Shown: in pieces, positions 17,798-25,659 of the stretch
How positions within the stretch are numbered: position 1 is the stretch's first letter
Layout: each line of letters starts with the position of its first letter
Origin: JAJPIG01 sp035531675
Lineage (GTDB): Bacteria > Desulfobacterota > Binatia > Binatales > Binataceae
DNA length: 64,000 nt
Assembly (NCBI GenBank): GCA_035531675.1
Contig: DATKSL010000007.1
Coordinates: 62,001 to 126,000, forward strand
Direction of reading: 5' to 3'
The notes under the pieces: generated by a model
Database searches by the model: none
What the model was told of the DNA's origin: nothing
What the model saw: only the letters and a program-made list of their open reading frames with translations
Made by a program: the position numbers and the translations under genes

Positions 17798-19102
17798 ATG
17801 GAAGAAAAGCGCGCCCGGGCGCTGCGATTGCTCGACAATCGAGCGGAGTCCAGCAGCGATGAAAGTGATTGCGCGCCATCAACCGCCGCCGCACCGCCCC
17901 TGGATCAAATCCCCGCTTACCTGGCGCTCAAGCAGCGTCTCGGCTATTTCGACCGATTCGGTCTCGACAATCCCTTCCGCCGTACCCACGAGGACCTGAG
18001 CGCCAACCGCACCACGGTCAACGGCCGCTCGTGCATCAATTTCTCCGGCTATAATTATCTGGGCCTGTCGGGTCATCCCGAGGTTTCCGCCGCCGCCCGC
18101 AACGCGATCGATCGATACGGCACCTCGGCCTCAGCCAGCCGCCTGGCCGGCGGCCAGATTCCGCTGCATCTCGAACTGGAGCATGAAATCGCGCAGACCC
18201 TGGGGGTTGAGCAATGCGTCACCTTCGCCAGCGGTTACTCCACCAACGTTACGACGCTCGGGCATCTGTTCGGCCCCAAAGATCTGGTGGTGCATGATTC
18301 GCTGATCCATCGCAGCATACTTACCGGCTGCCAACTGGCGGGCGCCCGCCGCCTGCGCTTTCCTCACAACGATTGGCAGGCGCTGGATCGCATCCTGTCC
18401 GAGCAGCGCCGGAATTTCCGGTACGCGGCAGTGCTTATCGAAGGCGTCTACAGCATGGACGGGGACATCGCCGACCTGCCGAAGTTCATCGCCGTCAAGA
18501 AGCGCCATAAGGCGTTTCTGATGGTGGACGAGGCGCATTCCTTCGGGGTTCTCGGCCCGCGCGGCTTCGGCGTGATCGATCATTTTGACCTCAAGCCCAA
18601 CGACGTCGAGATCTGGATGGGTACGCTCAGCAAGGCGCTGGCGAGCAGCGGGGGATACATCGCCGGCAAGGCGGGGATGGTCGAGTATCTCAGACTCACC
18701 GCACCCGGATTCGTTTTTGCCGCCGCCATGTCGCCACCCAACACGGCCGCCGCGCTGACCGCGGTGCGGGTGCTGAAGTCGGAGCCGCAAAGGGTGGCGC
18801 GACTTCACGAGCGCTCGCAACTGTTTTTGGACCTGGCCAAGACCCACGACCTCGCAACCGGTACCAGCGGCGGTTCGCCGATCGTCCCGGTTATCACCGG
18901 CGATTCAGAACTGGCGGTGCGGCTTTCCGACGAACTGTTCAAGCAGGGCATCGTCGCCCAGCCGATCGTGCATCCGGCCGTCGAGCACTCGGCCGCGCGG
19001 CTGCGGTTTTTCGTCAACGCGCTCCATACTGAGCAAGAAATCCGCACGACCGTTGAAGCGACGGCCATGTCGATGCTGCGGCTTCGGCAGTCGCCGTTGT
19101 AG
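17798..19102 (+). CDS. AONS / serine palmitoyltransferase-like PLP enzyme
   Basis: A 434-residue alpha-oxoamine synthase: it condenses an amino acid with an acyl thioester and releases CO2, giving an alpha-amino ketone. FSGYNYLGLSGHPEV, SASRLAGGQIPLHLELE, VDEAHSFGVLGPRGFG and the PLP lysine (K279) in WMGTLSKALASSGGYIAG are diagnostic. An N-terminal extension of about 35 residues plus the LGYFDRFGLDNPFRRT segment is longer than in biotin-pathway BioF (about 385 residues) and recalls serine palmitoyltransferases and polyketide-linked AONS enzymes. No bio gene is near. An NAD-dependent reductase gene follows after 129 bases. Amino acid and acyl substrate are not predictable here. Confidence 0.85.
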   Translation: MEEKRARALRLLDNRAESSSDESDCAPSTAAAPPLDQIPAYLALKQRLGYFDRFGLDNPFRRTHEDLSANRTTVNGRSCINFSGYNYLGLSGHPEVSAAARNAIDRYGTSASASRLAGGQIPLHLELEHEIAQTLGVEQCVTFASGYSTNVTTLGHLFGPKDLVVHDSLIHRSILTGCQLAGARRLRFPHNDWQALDRILSEQRRNFRYAAVLIEGVYSMDGDIADLPKFIAVKKRHKAFLMVDEAHSFGVLGPRGFGVIDHFDLKPNDVEIWMGTLSKALASSGGYIAGKAGMVEYLRLTAPGFVFAAAMSPPNTAAALTAVRVLKSEPQRVARLHERSQLFLDLAKTHDLATGTSGGSPIVPVITGDSELAVRLSDELFKQGIVAQPIVHPAVEHSAARLRFFVNALHTEQEIRTTVEATAMSMLRLRQSPL

Positions 19103-19231
19103 ATGACAACGCCCGCCGCTGTGCGGCCGGTGAGCCTGTCAACGCTTCTCAAAATTTACGCCGCGCATGGCCTCGCCCTCTGACGCTGGAAGATCCTGGC
19201 CCGACTGGTTGTTCGCCATCAGGGATGGCTC

Positions 19232-20230
19232 ATGATTCTGCTGACCGGAGCTAGCGGATTTCTGGGCAGTCATGTGTCGCAAGCGCTGGCGGCGCGGGGC
19301 GAGCAGGTGAAGATGCTGGTGCGGCGGCCGGAGCGGGCGCAATGGCTGGAGGGGCGGGGCGCGCAGTGCGTGACCGGCGATTTAAGCTCCGCAGCCGGCC
19401 TGGCGGCCGCACTCAAGGGCTGTCGTTGCGTCATCCATTGCGCGGCGTTGGCCAGCGATTGGGGCGCGTGGAAGGATTTTCGAGAAGCCAATGACGACGG
19501 CGTCGGCCGCCTCTTGAAGGCCTGCGAAGCGATCTCGCTGGATCGCTTCGTTCACATCAGCACCACCGACGTCTATGGCTATCCGGATCGCGATGGGCTC
19601 GACGAGACCACGCCCTTGCGCGATCGCGGGCTGCCATATAACTCCACCAAGATTTCCGGTGAGCAGCGCGTCTGGGCGGCGCTCGAGGCCGGCCTGGCCG
19701 CGACCATCATTCGCCCCGGCTCCATTTATGGTCCGCGCTCAGTGACGCTGGGCAGGGAGATCGTTGATTATCTTCGCAGCGGCGCTCCGCTTATACGTTC
19801 GGGCCGGGTCAACGCGGGTTTCGTGTACGTGGAAAATTGCGTGGATCTCATCCTGCTCGCGATGACTCATCCGGCCGCGGTGGGCGCCGCTTTCAATTCC
19901 ATCGACGAAGGTGATCAGAGTTGGCATGACTACTTCGAGGCAATCTGCCGCGCGCTCGACCTGAGGATGCCGCGCTGGTCGGTGCCGCGCGCGGCGGCGT
20001 ACTCAGTCGGCTGGTTGATGGAATTATACGGACGGACGACGGGCCGTACGTTGCGTCCGCTGGTGACACGGACTGCGGTCGAGATCGTTGGTACCCGGCA
20101 AGGCTTTTCGGCCGCTCGCGCCCGGCAACGTCTGGGCTTTTCGCCAACCATCGGGTTCGAGGAAGGGATCGGCAGAACGACGCGATGGCTCCGTAGCCAA
20201 CCGGCCGTCGTCGGTGGCGGAACTCGTTAG
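19232..20230 (+). CDS. NAD(P)-dependent epimerase/dehydratase-family reductase
   Basis: A 332-residue extended short-chain dehydrogenase. The Rossmann motif is LTGASGFLGSHV; the catalytic Tyr and Lys are in LPYNSTKISGE, with Ser/Thr in HISTTDVYG; RPGSIYGPRS follows. It resembles 3-beta-hydroxysteroid dehydrogenase/OleD-like enzymes that act on lipid ketones more than sugar epimerases. The C-terminal part (SVPRAAAYSVGWLMELYGRTTGR) is typical of that group. Placement after an alpha-oxoamine synthase suggests it reduces the amino ketone product, as CerR does in bacterial ceramide synthesis; that is inference. It converges on the FAD monooxygenase gene. Confidence 0.82.
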   Translation: MILLTGASGFLGSHVSQALAARGEQVKMLVRRPERAQWLEGRGAQCVTGDLSSAAGLAAALKGCRCVIHCAALASDWGAWKDFREANDDGVGRLLKACEAISLDRFVHISTTDVYGYPDRDGLDETTPLRDRGLPYNSTKISGEQRVWAALEAGLAATIIRPGSIYGPRSVTLGREIVDYLRSGAPLIRSGRVNAGFVYVENCVDLILLAMTHPAAVGAAFNSIDEGDQSWHDYFEAICRALDLRMPRWSVPRAAAYSVGWLMELYGRTTGRTLRPLVTRTAVEIVGTRQGFSAARARQRLGFSPTIGFEEGIGRTTRWLRSQPAVVGGGTR

Positions 20231-20245
20231 GACTGGAGATTTCGC

Positions 20246-21850
20246 TCAGGTCAGTATCTGCCGCAGATGCGCATACAGATGTTCGCGCTCCGGGAATTGG
20301 CAGACGAAGCCGAGATAGCCGTCGGGGCGAACCAGGAAGAGACGGCCGGACTCGCCGCGGCCGTAACGCAGCGCACTCTCGCCGGTCTCATCGTGCGCGA
20401 ACGCCTCGGCCGCCAAACCATCGATAGGCGATGCGCCGACGACCACGCACTTGAGCGCGGCATCGTAACGATCCGACACCTGCGCGACGATCTCGCGGCA
20501 GGCCGCGGCTTCCGCCGCGCGGTTGCTCGCCGGCATCAGCATCAAGGTGAAGCGCGGATGGCGCAGCAGGTCGAAAATCCGGCGCGCGGGCGTGCGGACC
20601 AGCGTCGCGTCGGGCGCGCGATCGCCGGGGCGCGGGCCGTCAAGCGGGGCCAGCCCCTCCGGCATCGCGGCCGAACCGCGATAGTTATGTGACAGGCCCG
20701 AGAGGCGGTTGATCGCTTCGTCGTGCCATCCGGGTTGCTCGGTCAGTCCGAAGCGATTCTCGAGCCCGGTGCCATGCGCCATGATGATCTGATGCATCGC
20801 GTGGGCGCCGGCGGTGACCTGCTCGGCGATCGGCCGCCGCTCAGCTTCGTAGCTGTCGAGAAGCGACGGCTGGGCCTCGCCGCGTATCACCATCGCGAGC
20901 TTCCAGCCGAGGTTGAAGCCGTCCTGCATGCAGGCGTTCATGCCCTGGCCGCCGGCCGGAGAATGGATATGGGTGGCGTCGCCGCATAGAAAGATATTGC
21001 CGTGGCGATATGCCTGCGCCATGTTGGCGCGAATCGTCCACTGGGTTGCCCATAGCGGCTCGTGCAGGGTCGCGCCGCTGACGAAGCGATCGACTATCTC
21101 CTGGAAGACTTCGCGCCGCGGCAGCCCCGGCTTGACCGACTCCCCGGTATCGCTCAACAGCAGGCGATGGTTGTGGCCGGGCAGCTTGCTGATGGTCAGG
21201 AAAAAATCCTTCTCCATGTAGTAGTTGATCCAGGCGCCGTCGCCCGAATAGTTCTCCAGCGGCGCGTCCATCATCTGCAGCACCATCTCGCGGTAGACCC
21301 GTCCGGTGAACGACAATCCCAATGCCTTGCGCACCCGGCTGTGCACGCCGTCGCAGGCCACCAGCCATCGCGGCGTCATCACCTCCTCGAAGCCGTCGCG
21401 GTCGAGGTGCTGCAGCCTGACCCGGACGCCGTCGGCGAGTTGCTCGAGCTCGGTTAACTCGGTGTTCCATTCGGGGCGGCATGAGTAGGCGCTTTCCAGA
21501 TGCTCGCGCAGCATCCGCTCGGTGTCGGTCTGGCTGACCTTCAGGATGCATCGATAGCGAGGGTCGGTGTTGTCGAGCCGTCGGAAGTCGAGGCGCGGCT
21601 GCTCGCTGAAACCCTTGAAGTTGAAGGTGAAGCCGGGCGACGGCTCGCCCTGGTCGACGAAGCGATGCGCGACGCCGACATGCTCGAGCATCTCGAGCGT
21701 GCGAGCATGGACGGTGAAGGCGCGCGAGGTGAAGGTCGGCGCGGCGGCCTTGTCGATCAGGCGGCATCGCACGCCGCGGCGCAGAAGTTCGTTGGCGACC
21801 AGCATCCCGGCCGGTCCGCTGCCGACGATCAGAACAGGATCGGCTTCCAT
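20246..21850 (-). CDS. FAD-dependent aromatic hydroxylase (phenol hydroxylase/PheA-TfdB family)
   Basis: A 534-residue class A flavoprotein monooxygenase using NAD(P)H. The dinucleotide motif is VLIVGSGPAGMLVANELL, the DG motif lies in WLVACDGVHSRVRKALG, and the GD motif is FLCGDATHIHSPAGGQGMN followed by DGFNLGWKL. The last 130 residues form the thioredoxin-like C-terminal domain of phenol hydroxylases. An insertion-free length and GGGAG-type ribosome site upstream support the start. The substrate is likely a phenol or polyketide-like aromatic. The final 25 codons are duplicated as a remnant at 17.4 kb. Confidence 0.9.
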   Translation of the reverse strand: MEADPVLIVGSGPAGMLVANELLRRGVRCRLIDKAAAPTFTSRAFTVHARTLEMLEHVGVAHRFVDQGEPSPGFTFNFKGFSEQPRLDFRRLDNTDPRYRCILKVSQTDTERMLREHLESAYSCRPEWNTELTELEQLADGVRVRLQHLDRDGFEEVMTPRWLVACDGVHSRVRKALGLSFTGRVYREMVLQMMDAPLENYSGDGAWINYYMEKDFFLTISKLPGHNHRLLLSDTGESVKPGLPRREVFQEIVDRFVSGATLHEPLWATQWTIRANMAQAYRHGNIFLCGDATHIHSPAGGQGMNACMQDGFNLGWKLAMVIRGEAQPSLLDSYEAERRPIAEQVTAGAHAMHQIIMAHGTGLENRFGLTEQPGWHDEAINRLSGLSHNYRGSAAMPEGLAPLDGPRPGDRAPDATLVRTPARRIFDLLRHPRFTLMLMPASNRAAEAAACREIVAQVSDRYDAALKCVVVGASPIDGLAAEAFAHDETGESALRYGRGESGRLFLVRPDGYLGFVCQFPEREHLYAHLRQILT

Positions 21851-22082
21851 CTTGATTCAATCTCCCGGCCGAAAGTTTGTCTGTCGGCTGGCGGGCCGAC
21901 ACGGTCTTGCGCCTTGTAGATCAACGGGGCCGGCCCGGCAAGCACCCGGCCGCTGGGGTCTGACTATACTCTTTGATACTGCAACGGTCCGGTTTTAGCA
22001 GCGCACCAGTCTTTCAATTGTCTTTGTGCTTCGACCCTCGCCTGCTCATTTATTGACGGGAATGGCGGGCTGGCAGTAGCTT

Positions 22083-23099
22083 TTGGCCAACGTCGAAATC
22101 ATACGAACCCGGGGGAGGTTTGCGACGAGCCTTGAGACGCGACACTTGGTGGCATCACTGGCGCTGGTCGGACTTTGCGCCTCGTTGGCGCACGCCAGGA
22201 GCGCCCCGGCTCCAACCACGACGCTGGTGAGCGTCAACGCTACCGGCACTGATAGCGGCGACAGCTTATCGTTCGGCTCCAGTATCAGCGCGAACGGCCG
22301 TTTGGTCGCCTTTGGAAGCAACGCGGACGATCTCGTCCCCAATGACAGCAACGGTCACGACGATATCTTCGTGCGTAATCTGAAAACCCGCACGACCAGG
22401 CTGGTGAGCGTCAACCAGGCCGGCACCGGTAGCGGGGATGGCGAATCGTATCGAGGGATCATTACCCCTAACGGCCGGTTCGTGGTCTTCCTAAGCACCG
22501 CCGGCAACCTGGTCCCGAACGATACCAACGGGCTGACCGATGTGTTCCTGCGCAATCTCCGGACCGGCAAGACCCGGATGGTGAGCGTCAATCAGGCCGG
22601 CACCGACGGCGGCGACGGCCTTTCATTCGCCGCCAGCGTCAACCCCAACGGACGTTTTGTGGCGTTTGAAAGCTATGCCACCGACCTGGTTTCCCAGACC
22701 GAGAACGGGTTCGCCGCAGTCTTCGTCCGCGACATGAGACGCCGCCAGACGCAGATGGTGAGCGTCAACCAGGCCGGGACCGCGAACGGCAACGGTGATG
22801 CGGGAATTCCGACCCTGACACCCGATGGGCGGTTCGTCGCCTTTGAGAGCACCGCGAGCGACCTCGTACCGCTCAGCGACAGCAACGGTGTCGACGATGT
22901 CTTCGTACGCAACCTCAGGAAGGGCACGACGACCTTGGTGAGCGTCAACCAGGCGGGCACCGGCGCCGGCGACGCTTTGTCCGAGGCACCGGTAATCAGC
23001 ACCAACGGGCGCCTGGTGATGTTCGAGAGCGACGCCGACGACCTGGTCGCGACCGATACCAACGGGTTCTACGACGTTTTTGTGCGCGATCTGAAATGA
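22083..23099 (+). CDS. Secreted repeat protein, TolB/PD40-like beta-propeller
   Basis: About 338 residues. After a signal-like segment (LVASLALVGLCASLAHA) come five tandem repeats of about 58 residues, each reading LVSVNQAGTxxGD, NGRxVxFES, DLVxxDTNG and DVFVRNL. The NGRFVAFES part is the PD40 strand motif of TolB-type propellers, and the repeated D-x-N-G loops could bind calcium. The protein ends exactly at the end of repeat five. The start is uncertain: no ATG fits, TTG at 22083 follows an in-frame stop, and a TTG-GTG pair at about 22146 would begin directly at the signal peptide. Role unknown; probably exported, perhaps by the type II system. Confidence 0.75.
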   Translation: MANVEIIRTRGRFATSLETRHLVASLALVGLCASLAHARSAPAPTTTLVSVNATGTDSGDSLSFGSSISANGRLVAFGSNADDLVPNDSNGHDDIFVRNLKTRTTRLVSVNQAGTGSGDGESYRGIITPNGRFVVFLSTAGNLVPNDTNGLTDVFLRNLRTGKTRMVSVNQAGTDGGDGLSFAASVNPNGRFVAFESYATDLVSQTENGFAAVFVRDMRRRQTQMVSVNQAGTANGNGDAGIPTLTPDGRFVAFESTASDLVPLSDSNGVDDVFVRNLRKGTTTLVSVNQAGTGAGDALSEAPVISTNGRLVMFESDADDLVATDTNGFYDVFVRDLK

Positions 23100-23106
23100 G
23101 GCCGGG

Positions 23107-23143
23107 GGCGCCGCGAGTGGCTATCAATGCGTCTAGCGGCGCC
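23107..23143. repeat. Inverted repeat GGCGCCGC/GCGGCGCC after the propeller gene
   Basis: Perfect 8-bp arms at 23107-23114 and 23136-23143 with a 21-base loop, starting 8 bases after the stop. A third copy of GGCGCCGCGA follows at 23159. There is no T-run, so a Rho-independent terminator is not established. Confidence 0.4.
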
Positions 23144-23228
23144 GCTTCAGCGTGACTCGGCGCCGCGACTATCGTCCGTGTCGCGATGATACTTTCGCGG
23201 GCGCGGTGGCTTGGCTAATAATCGAGCC

Positions 23229-23831
23229 ATGAAGAAGCCGCTCTCGCCCGAGCTTGCCAAACGGGTGCCGCCGGGCCAGTTCCTGACCGAGAAGTTTCCG
23301 GTTCTGAGCTACGGTCCGACGCCGCCCTTCGATCCCGCCACCTGGGAGTTCCGGATTTTCGGGCTGGTCGAGGAAGAGCTGCGCTTCAATTATCCGCAAT
23401 TCCGCGGGCTGCCGCAGTCGAGCGAGGTCGCGGATTTCCATTGCGTCACGACCTGGTCGCAGCTCGACAACCGCTGGGAGGGGATAAAAATCGCTGACCT
23501 GATGAAGCGCGTGCGGCTCAAACCGGAGGCGCGCTTCGTGGTGATCCATTGCGACGGCGACTATACGACCAATCTGCCGCTGGCCGACTTCCTCGACGGC
23601 GACGTGATGCTGGCGCATCGGCGCGACGGCCGCGATCTCGATCCCGATCACGGCTTCCCGGTGCGGCTCATCGTGCCGAAGCTCTACGGATGGAAGAGCG
23701 CCAAGTGGGTGCGGGCGCTGGAATTCACCGCCGCGGACCGGCGCGGATTCTGGGAAGTGCGCGGCTACCATAATCACGCCGATCCGTGGACCGAGCAACG
23801 CTATTCCTTCCAGGAAGATCCCGACGAATAG
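23229..23831 (+). CDS. Sulfite oxidase-like molybdopterin-dependent oxidoreductase
   Basis: A 200-residue single-domain protein of the sulfite oxidase family molybdopterin fold. The molybdenum-ligand cysteine is in DFHCVTTWSQLDNRWEG, and HDPDHGFPVRLIVP-like DPDHGFPVRLIVPKLYGWKSAKWV is the conserved cofactor region. It has no signal peptide and lacks the C-terminal dimerisation domain, so it belongs to the short cytoplasmic group of unknown substrate. ATG at 23229 is chosen over a TTG 18 bases upstream. The endonuclease III frame follows almost at once. Confidence 0.88.
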   Translation: MKKPLSPELAKRVPPGQFLTEKFPVLSYGPTPPFDPATWEFRIFGLVEEELRFNYPQFRGLPQSSEVADFHCVTTWSQLDNRWEGIKIADLMKRVRLKPEARFVVIHCDGDYTTNLPLADFLDGDVMLAHRRDGRDLDPDHGFPVRLIVPKLYGWKSAKWVRALEFTAADRRGFWEVRGYHNHADPWTEQRYSFQEDPDE

Positions 23832-23904
23832 GGCGCGGCGAGCTGCGCGGCCCGCAGCCTCCCGCAAACCGGCTGCAGCGGGCGTCGCGGCTCCCACAGC
23901 GCGC

Positions 23905-24522
23905 GCCGGCCGGATCGCGGCGACGCTGGCGCGGCTCTACCCCGGGGCCCGCATCAGCCTCGATTTCAGCAATGGCTGGGAATGCCTGGCGGCGACGATT
24001 CTCTCGGCCCAATGCACCGATGAGCGGGTGAATCGCGTCACGCCGGCGCTGTTCCGCGCGCTCCCGACGCCGGCCGCGATGGCGCGTGCGGAGCTGCCCG
24101 AAATCGAGCGGCTGATTGCGCCGACCGGCTTCTTCCGCCAAAAGGCCAAGTCGCTGAGCGGCTGCGCCCGCAAGATCGTCGAGCAGTTCGGCGGCCAGGT
24201 GCCGCGCACGATGGAGCAGCTGGTGACGCTGCCGGGCGTCGGGCGCAAGACCGCCAACGTGATTCTCGGCCATGTTTACGGCCAGCCCGGGATGGTGGTC
24301 GATACGCATGTGCGGCGCCTCGCGGCTCGGCTGGGCCTGACCAAGCATCGCGAGCCCGACAAGATCGAGCTCGATTTGCAGCAGCTCATCCCGCCCACGG
24401 GATGGACGCCGTTCTCGATGCGGTTGATTCTGCACGGGCGCCAGGTCTGTAACGCGCGCCGGCCGCTGTGCGAGGCCTGCGCGCTGCTCCCCGACTGCCC
24501 GCGGATTGGCGTGCGGAGCTGA
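23905..24522 (+). CDS. nth: Endonuclease III; start codon not identified
   Basis: A base-excision glycosylase/AP lyase for oxidised pyrimidines. Family-like sequence begins near 23905 (RIAATLARLYPGARISLDFS, then LAATILSAQCTDERVN). The helix-hairpin-helix LPGVGRKTANVILG with catalytic Lys, the catalytic Asp in VVDTHVRRL, and the Fe-S ligands spaced C-x6-C-x2-C-x5-C at the end are intact. In this frame there is no ATG, GTG or TTG between the stop at 23605 and GTG 24028, and starting at 24028 would remove the first 40 or so conserved residues. The coordinate given is where homology starts, not a start codon. A non-canonical start or a frameshift is needed. Confidence 0.8.
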   Translation, partial: AGRIAATLARLYPGARISLDFSNGWECLAATILSAQCTDERVNRVTPALFRALPTPAAMARAELPEIERLIAPTGFFRQKAKSLSGCARKIVEQFGGQVPRTMEQLVTLPGVGRKTANVILGHVYGQPGMVVDTHVRRLAARLGLTKHREPDKIELDLQQLIPPTGWTPFSMRLILHGRQVCNARRPLCEACALLPDCPRIGVRS

Positions 24523-24523
24523 C

Positions 24524-24682
24524 TTAACCCGCGCGCCGGGAGCGACCCGCGCGCCGGGAGCGACCCCATACCAGATCGATCGCCCGGTCGACGAGTCCGA
24601 TCGCAAGCGCAACCATCACTGGCAGCAGGATCGCCGCCACGACCATGAACGCCATCCCGAGCACTATCGCGAGAATCCACAT
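24524..24682 (-). CDS. Possible small single-pass membrane protein (52 aa)
   Basis: An ATG at 24682 opens MWILAIVLGMAFMVVAAILL, continuing hydrophobic to about residue 30, then DRAIDLVWG and a basic tail RSRRAGRSRRAG. The pattern is that of a single membrane segment with a positive C-terminus. The tail is encoded by an 18-bp tandem duplication. It is convergent with nth, with stop codons separated by one base. No strong ribosome site is seen, so it is tentative. Confidence 0.4.
   Translation of the reverse strand: MWILAIVLGMAFMVVAAILLPVMVALAIGLVDRAIDLVWGRSRRAGRSRRAG
24527..24562. repeat. 18-bp perfect tandem duplication
   Basis: ACCCGCGCGCCGGGAGCG occurs twice in a row directly after the nth stop codon. 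On the minus strand it encodes the repeated RSRRAG at the end of the possible small membrane protein. Confidence 0.85.
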
Positions 24683-24826
24683 GTGTTTTGCCGGTCGAAA
24701 ATCTAGGCTGATCGCGGCCCGCGATCCACCGGCGCAGGCGCCGGCATCCCGATTTTCCTCGCCAACTCCGTAGCGGATAGAGGAAAAGGCGCGAAAATCC
24801 GGCCACTGTTCGGTGGGGGTGAGTAT

Positions 24827-24854
24827 TTGAAGACGCGGGGCGGAATGTAATAAT
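24827..24854 (+). promoter_or_regulatory. Sigma-70-like promoter for the yceD-rpmF-plsX operon
   Basis: TTGAAG at 24827-24832, a 16-base spacer and AATAAT at 24849-24854. The start would be near 24861, about 29 bases before the yceD GTG. It sits in a locally AT-richer stretch, as expected for a promoter in this GC-rich sequence. Confidence 0.45.
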
Positions 24855-24889
24855 CGCAGCTCGCGCCCGCAACACCGGCGCCAAATACC

Positions 24890-25426
24890 GTGAAACTCAA
24901 GGTCGATGAGATAGCCGCCGAGGCGAAGGAATTGTCATTCCGCGAGCCCGAGGCGGAGGTGAATCGAATCCTGAGCCGTGGCGCGCAGAGCGAATGGCGC
25001 TTCAAGGCGCCAATCGAGGTGGAACTGTCGTATTATCGGGCCGGCACCGAGCTGTTTTTCGAGGGCCGGCTGGCGGCGATGACCGGCGCGCTGTGCGCCC
25101 GCTGCGCCGAAGAGTTCGAGAGCCGCACCGAGCATCCGTTTCGCGTGATTATGACGCCGCGCTCGATCGCCGCGGATGCCGATCCCTCCAGCGATCCGAC
25201 GGTCGGCGACTACGCGGTCTACGACGGCGACGGGGTCGACCTGAGCCCGCTTATCTGCGAGGAGTTGCTGCTGGCGCTGCCGACGCGCCCGCTGTGCCAC
25301 GAGGAGTGCCGCGGTCTGTGCCCGCGGTGCGGGACTAATCTCAACCAGGGCGAGTGCCGCTGTCCGGAGCCGGCCAGCGACCCGCGTCTCGCGGTTCTGC
25401 GCACGCTCAAAATCCAGCGCAGCTAA
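24890..25426 (+). CDS. yceD: YceD family protein (DUF177), 23S rRNA accumulation factor
   Basis: A 178-residue protein; in Escherichia coli YceD affects 23S rRNA accumulation, and the gene nearly always precedes rpmF, as here. The family core is FEGRLAAMTGALCARCAEEFES and the C-terminal DLSPLICEELLLALPTRPLCHEECRGLCPRCGTNLNQGECRC, with paired cysteines that may bind zinc. It starts at a GTG within MKLKVDEI; no ATG fits. rpmF follows after 34 bases. Confidence 0.92.
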   Translation: MKLKVDEIAAEAKELSFREPEAEVNRILSRGAQSEWRFKAPIEVELSYYRAGTELFFEGRLAAMTGALCARCAEEFESRTEHPFRVIMTPRSIAADADPSSDPTVGDYAVYDGDGVDLSPLICEELLLALPTRPLCHEECRGLCPRCGTNLNQGECRCPEPASDPRLAVLRTLKIQRS

Positions 25427-25460
25427 ACCCTGCGCGGTCCAAACAGGATGTAGCTTTGCC

Positions 25461-25640
25461 ATGCAAGCACCCAAGCGCCGTACTTCCCGATCCAAGCGCA
25501 ACAAGCGCCGTGCCCACGACGCGCTGAGCGCCCCGAATCCGATCGCCTGCCCGACCTGCGGCGAGCCCACGCTGCCGCATCGGATCTGCCGCCATTGCGG
25601 AAACTACCGCGGCCGCAGCCTCGCCCAGGTCGAGGAGTAA
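25461..25640 (+). CDS. rpmF: Ribosomal protein bL32
   Basis: A 59-residue large-subunit protein. It begins MQAPKRRTSRSKRNKRRAHD, the usual basic opening (normally AVPKxKTSxSKR), and has a zinc ribbon CPTCGEPTLPHRICRHCGNYRGR with four cysteines, the C+ form. The C+ form suggests zinc-dependent binding. It sits in the standard position between yceD and plsX. Confidence 0.96.
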   Translation: MQAPKRRTSRSKRNKRRAHDALSAPNPIACPTCGEPTLPHRICRHCGNYRGRSLAQVEE

Positions 25641-25659
25641 GCGGCCGGCAGGTCGTGGC

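Noticed and set aside
17798..19102. Annotation as biotin-pathway BioF
   Set aside because: The protein is about 50 residues longer and no bio genes are nearby, so the specific function is not supported.
19232..20230. Annotation as OleD of olefin synthesis
   Set aside because: oleA, oleB and oleC are absent, so only family-level naming is justified.
22240..23090. Regular DNA repeats suggesting a CRISPR array
   Set aside because: The repeats are about 175 bases long, in frame, and encode the propeller blades.
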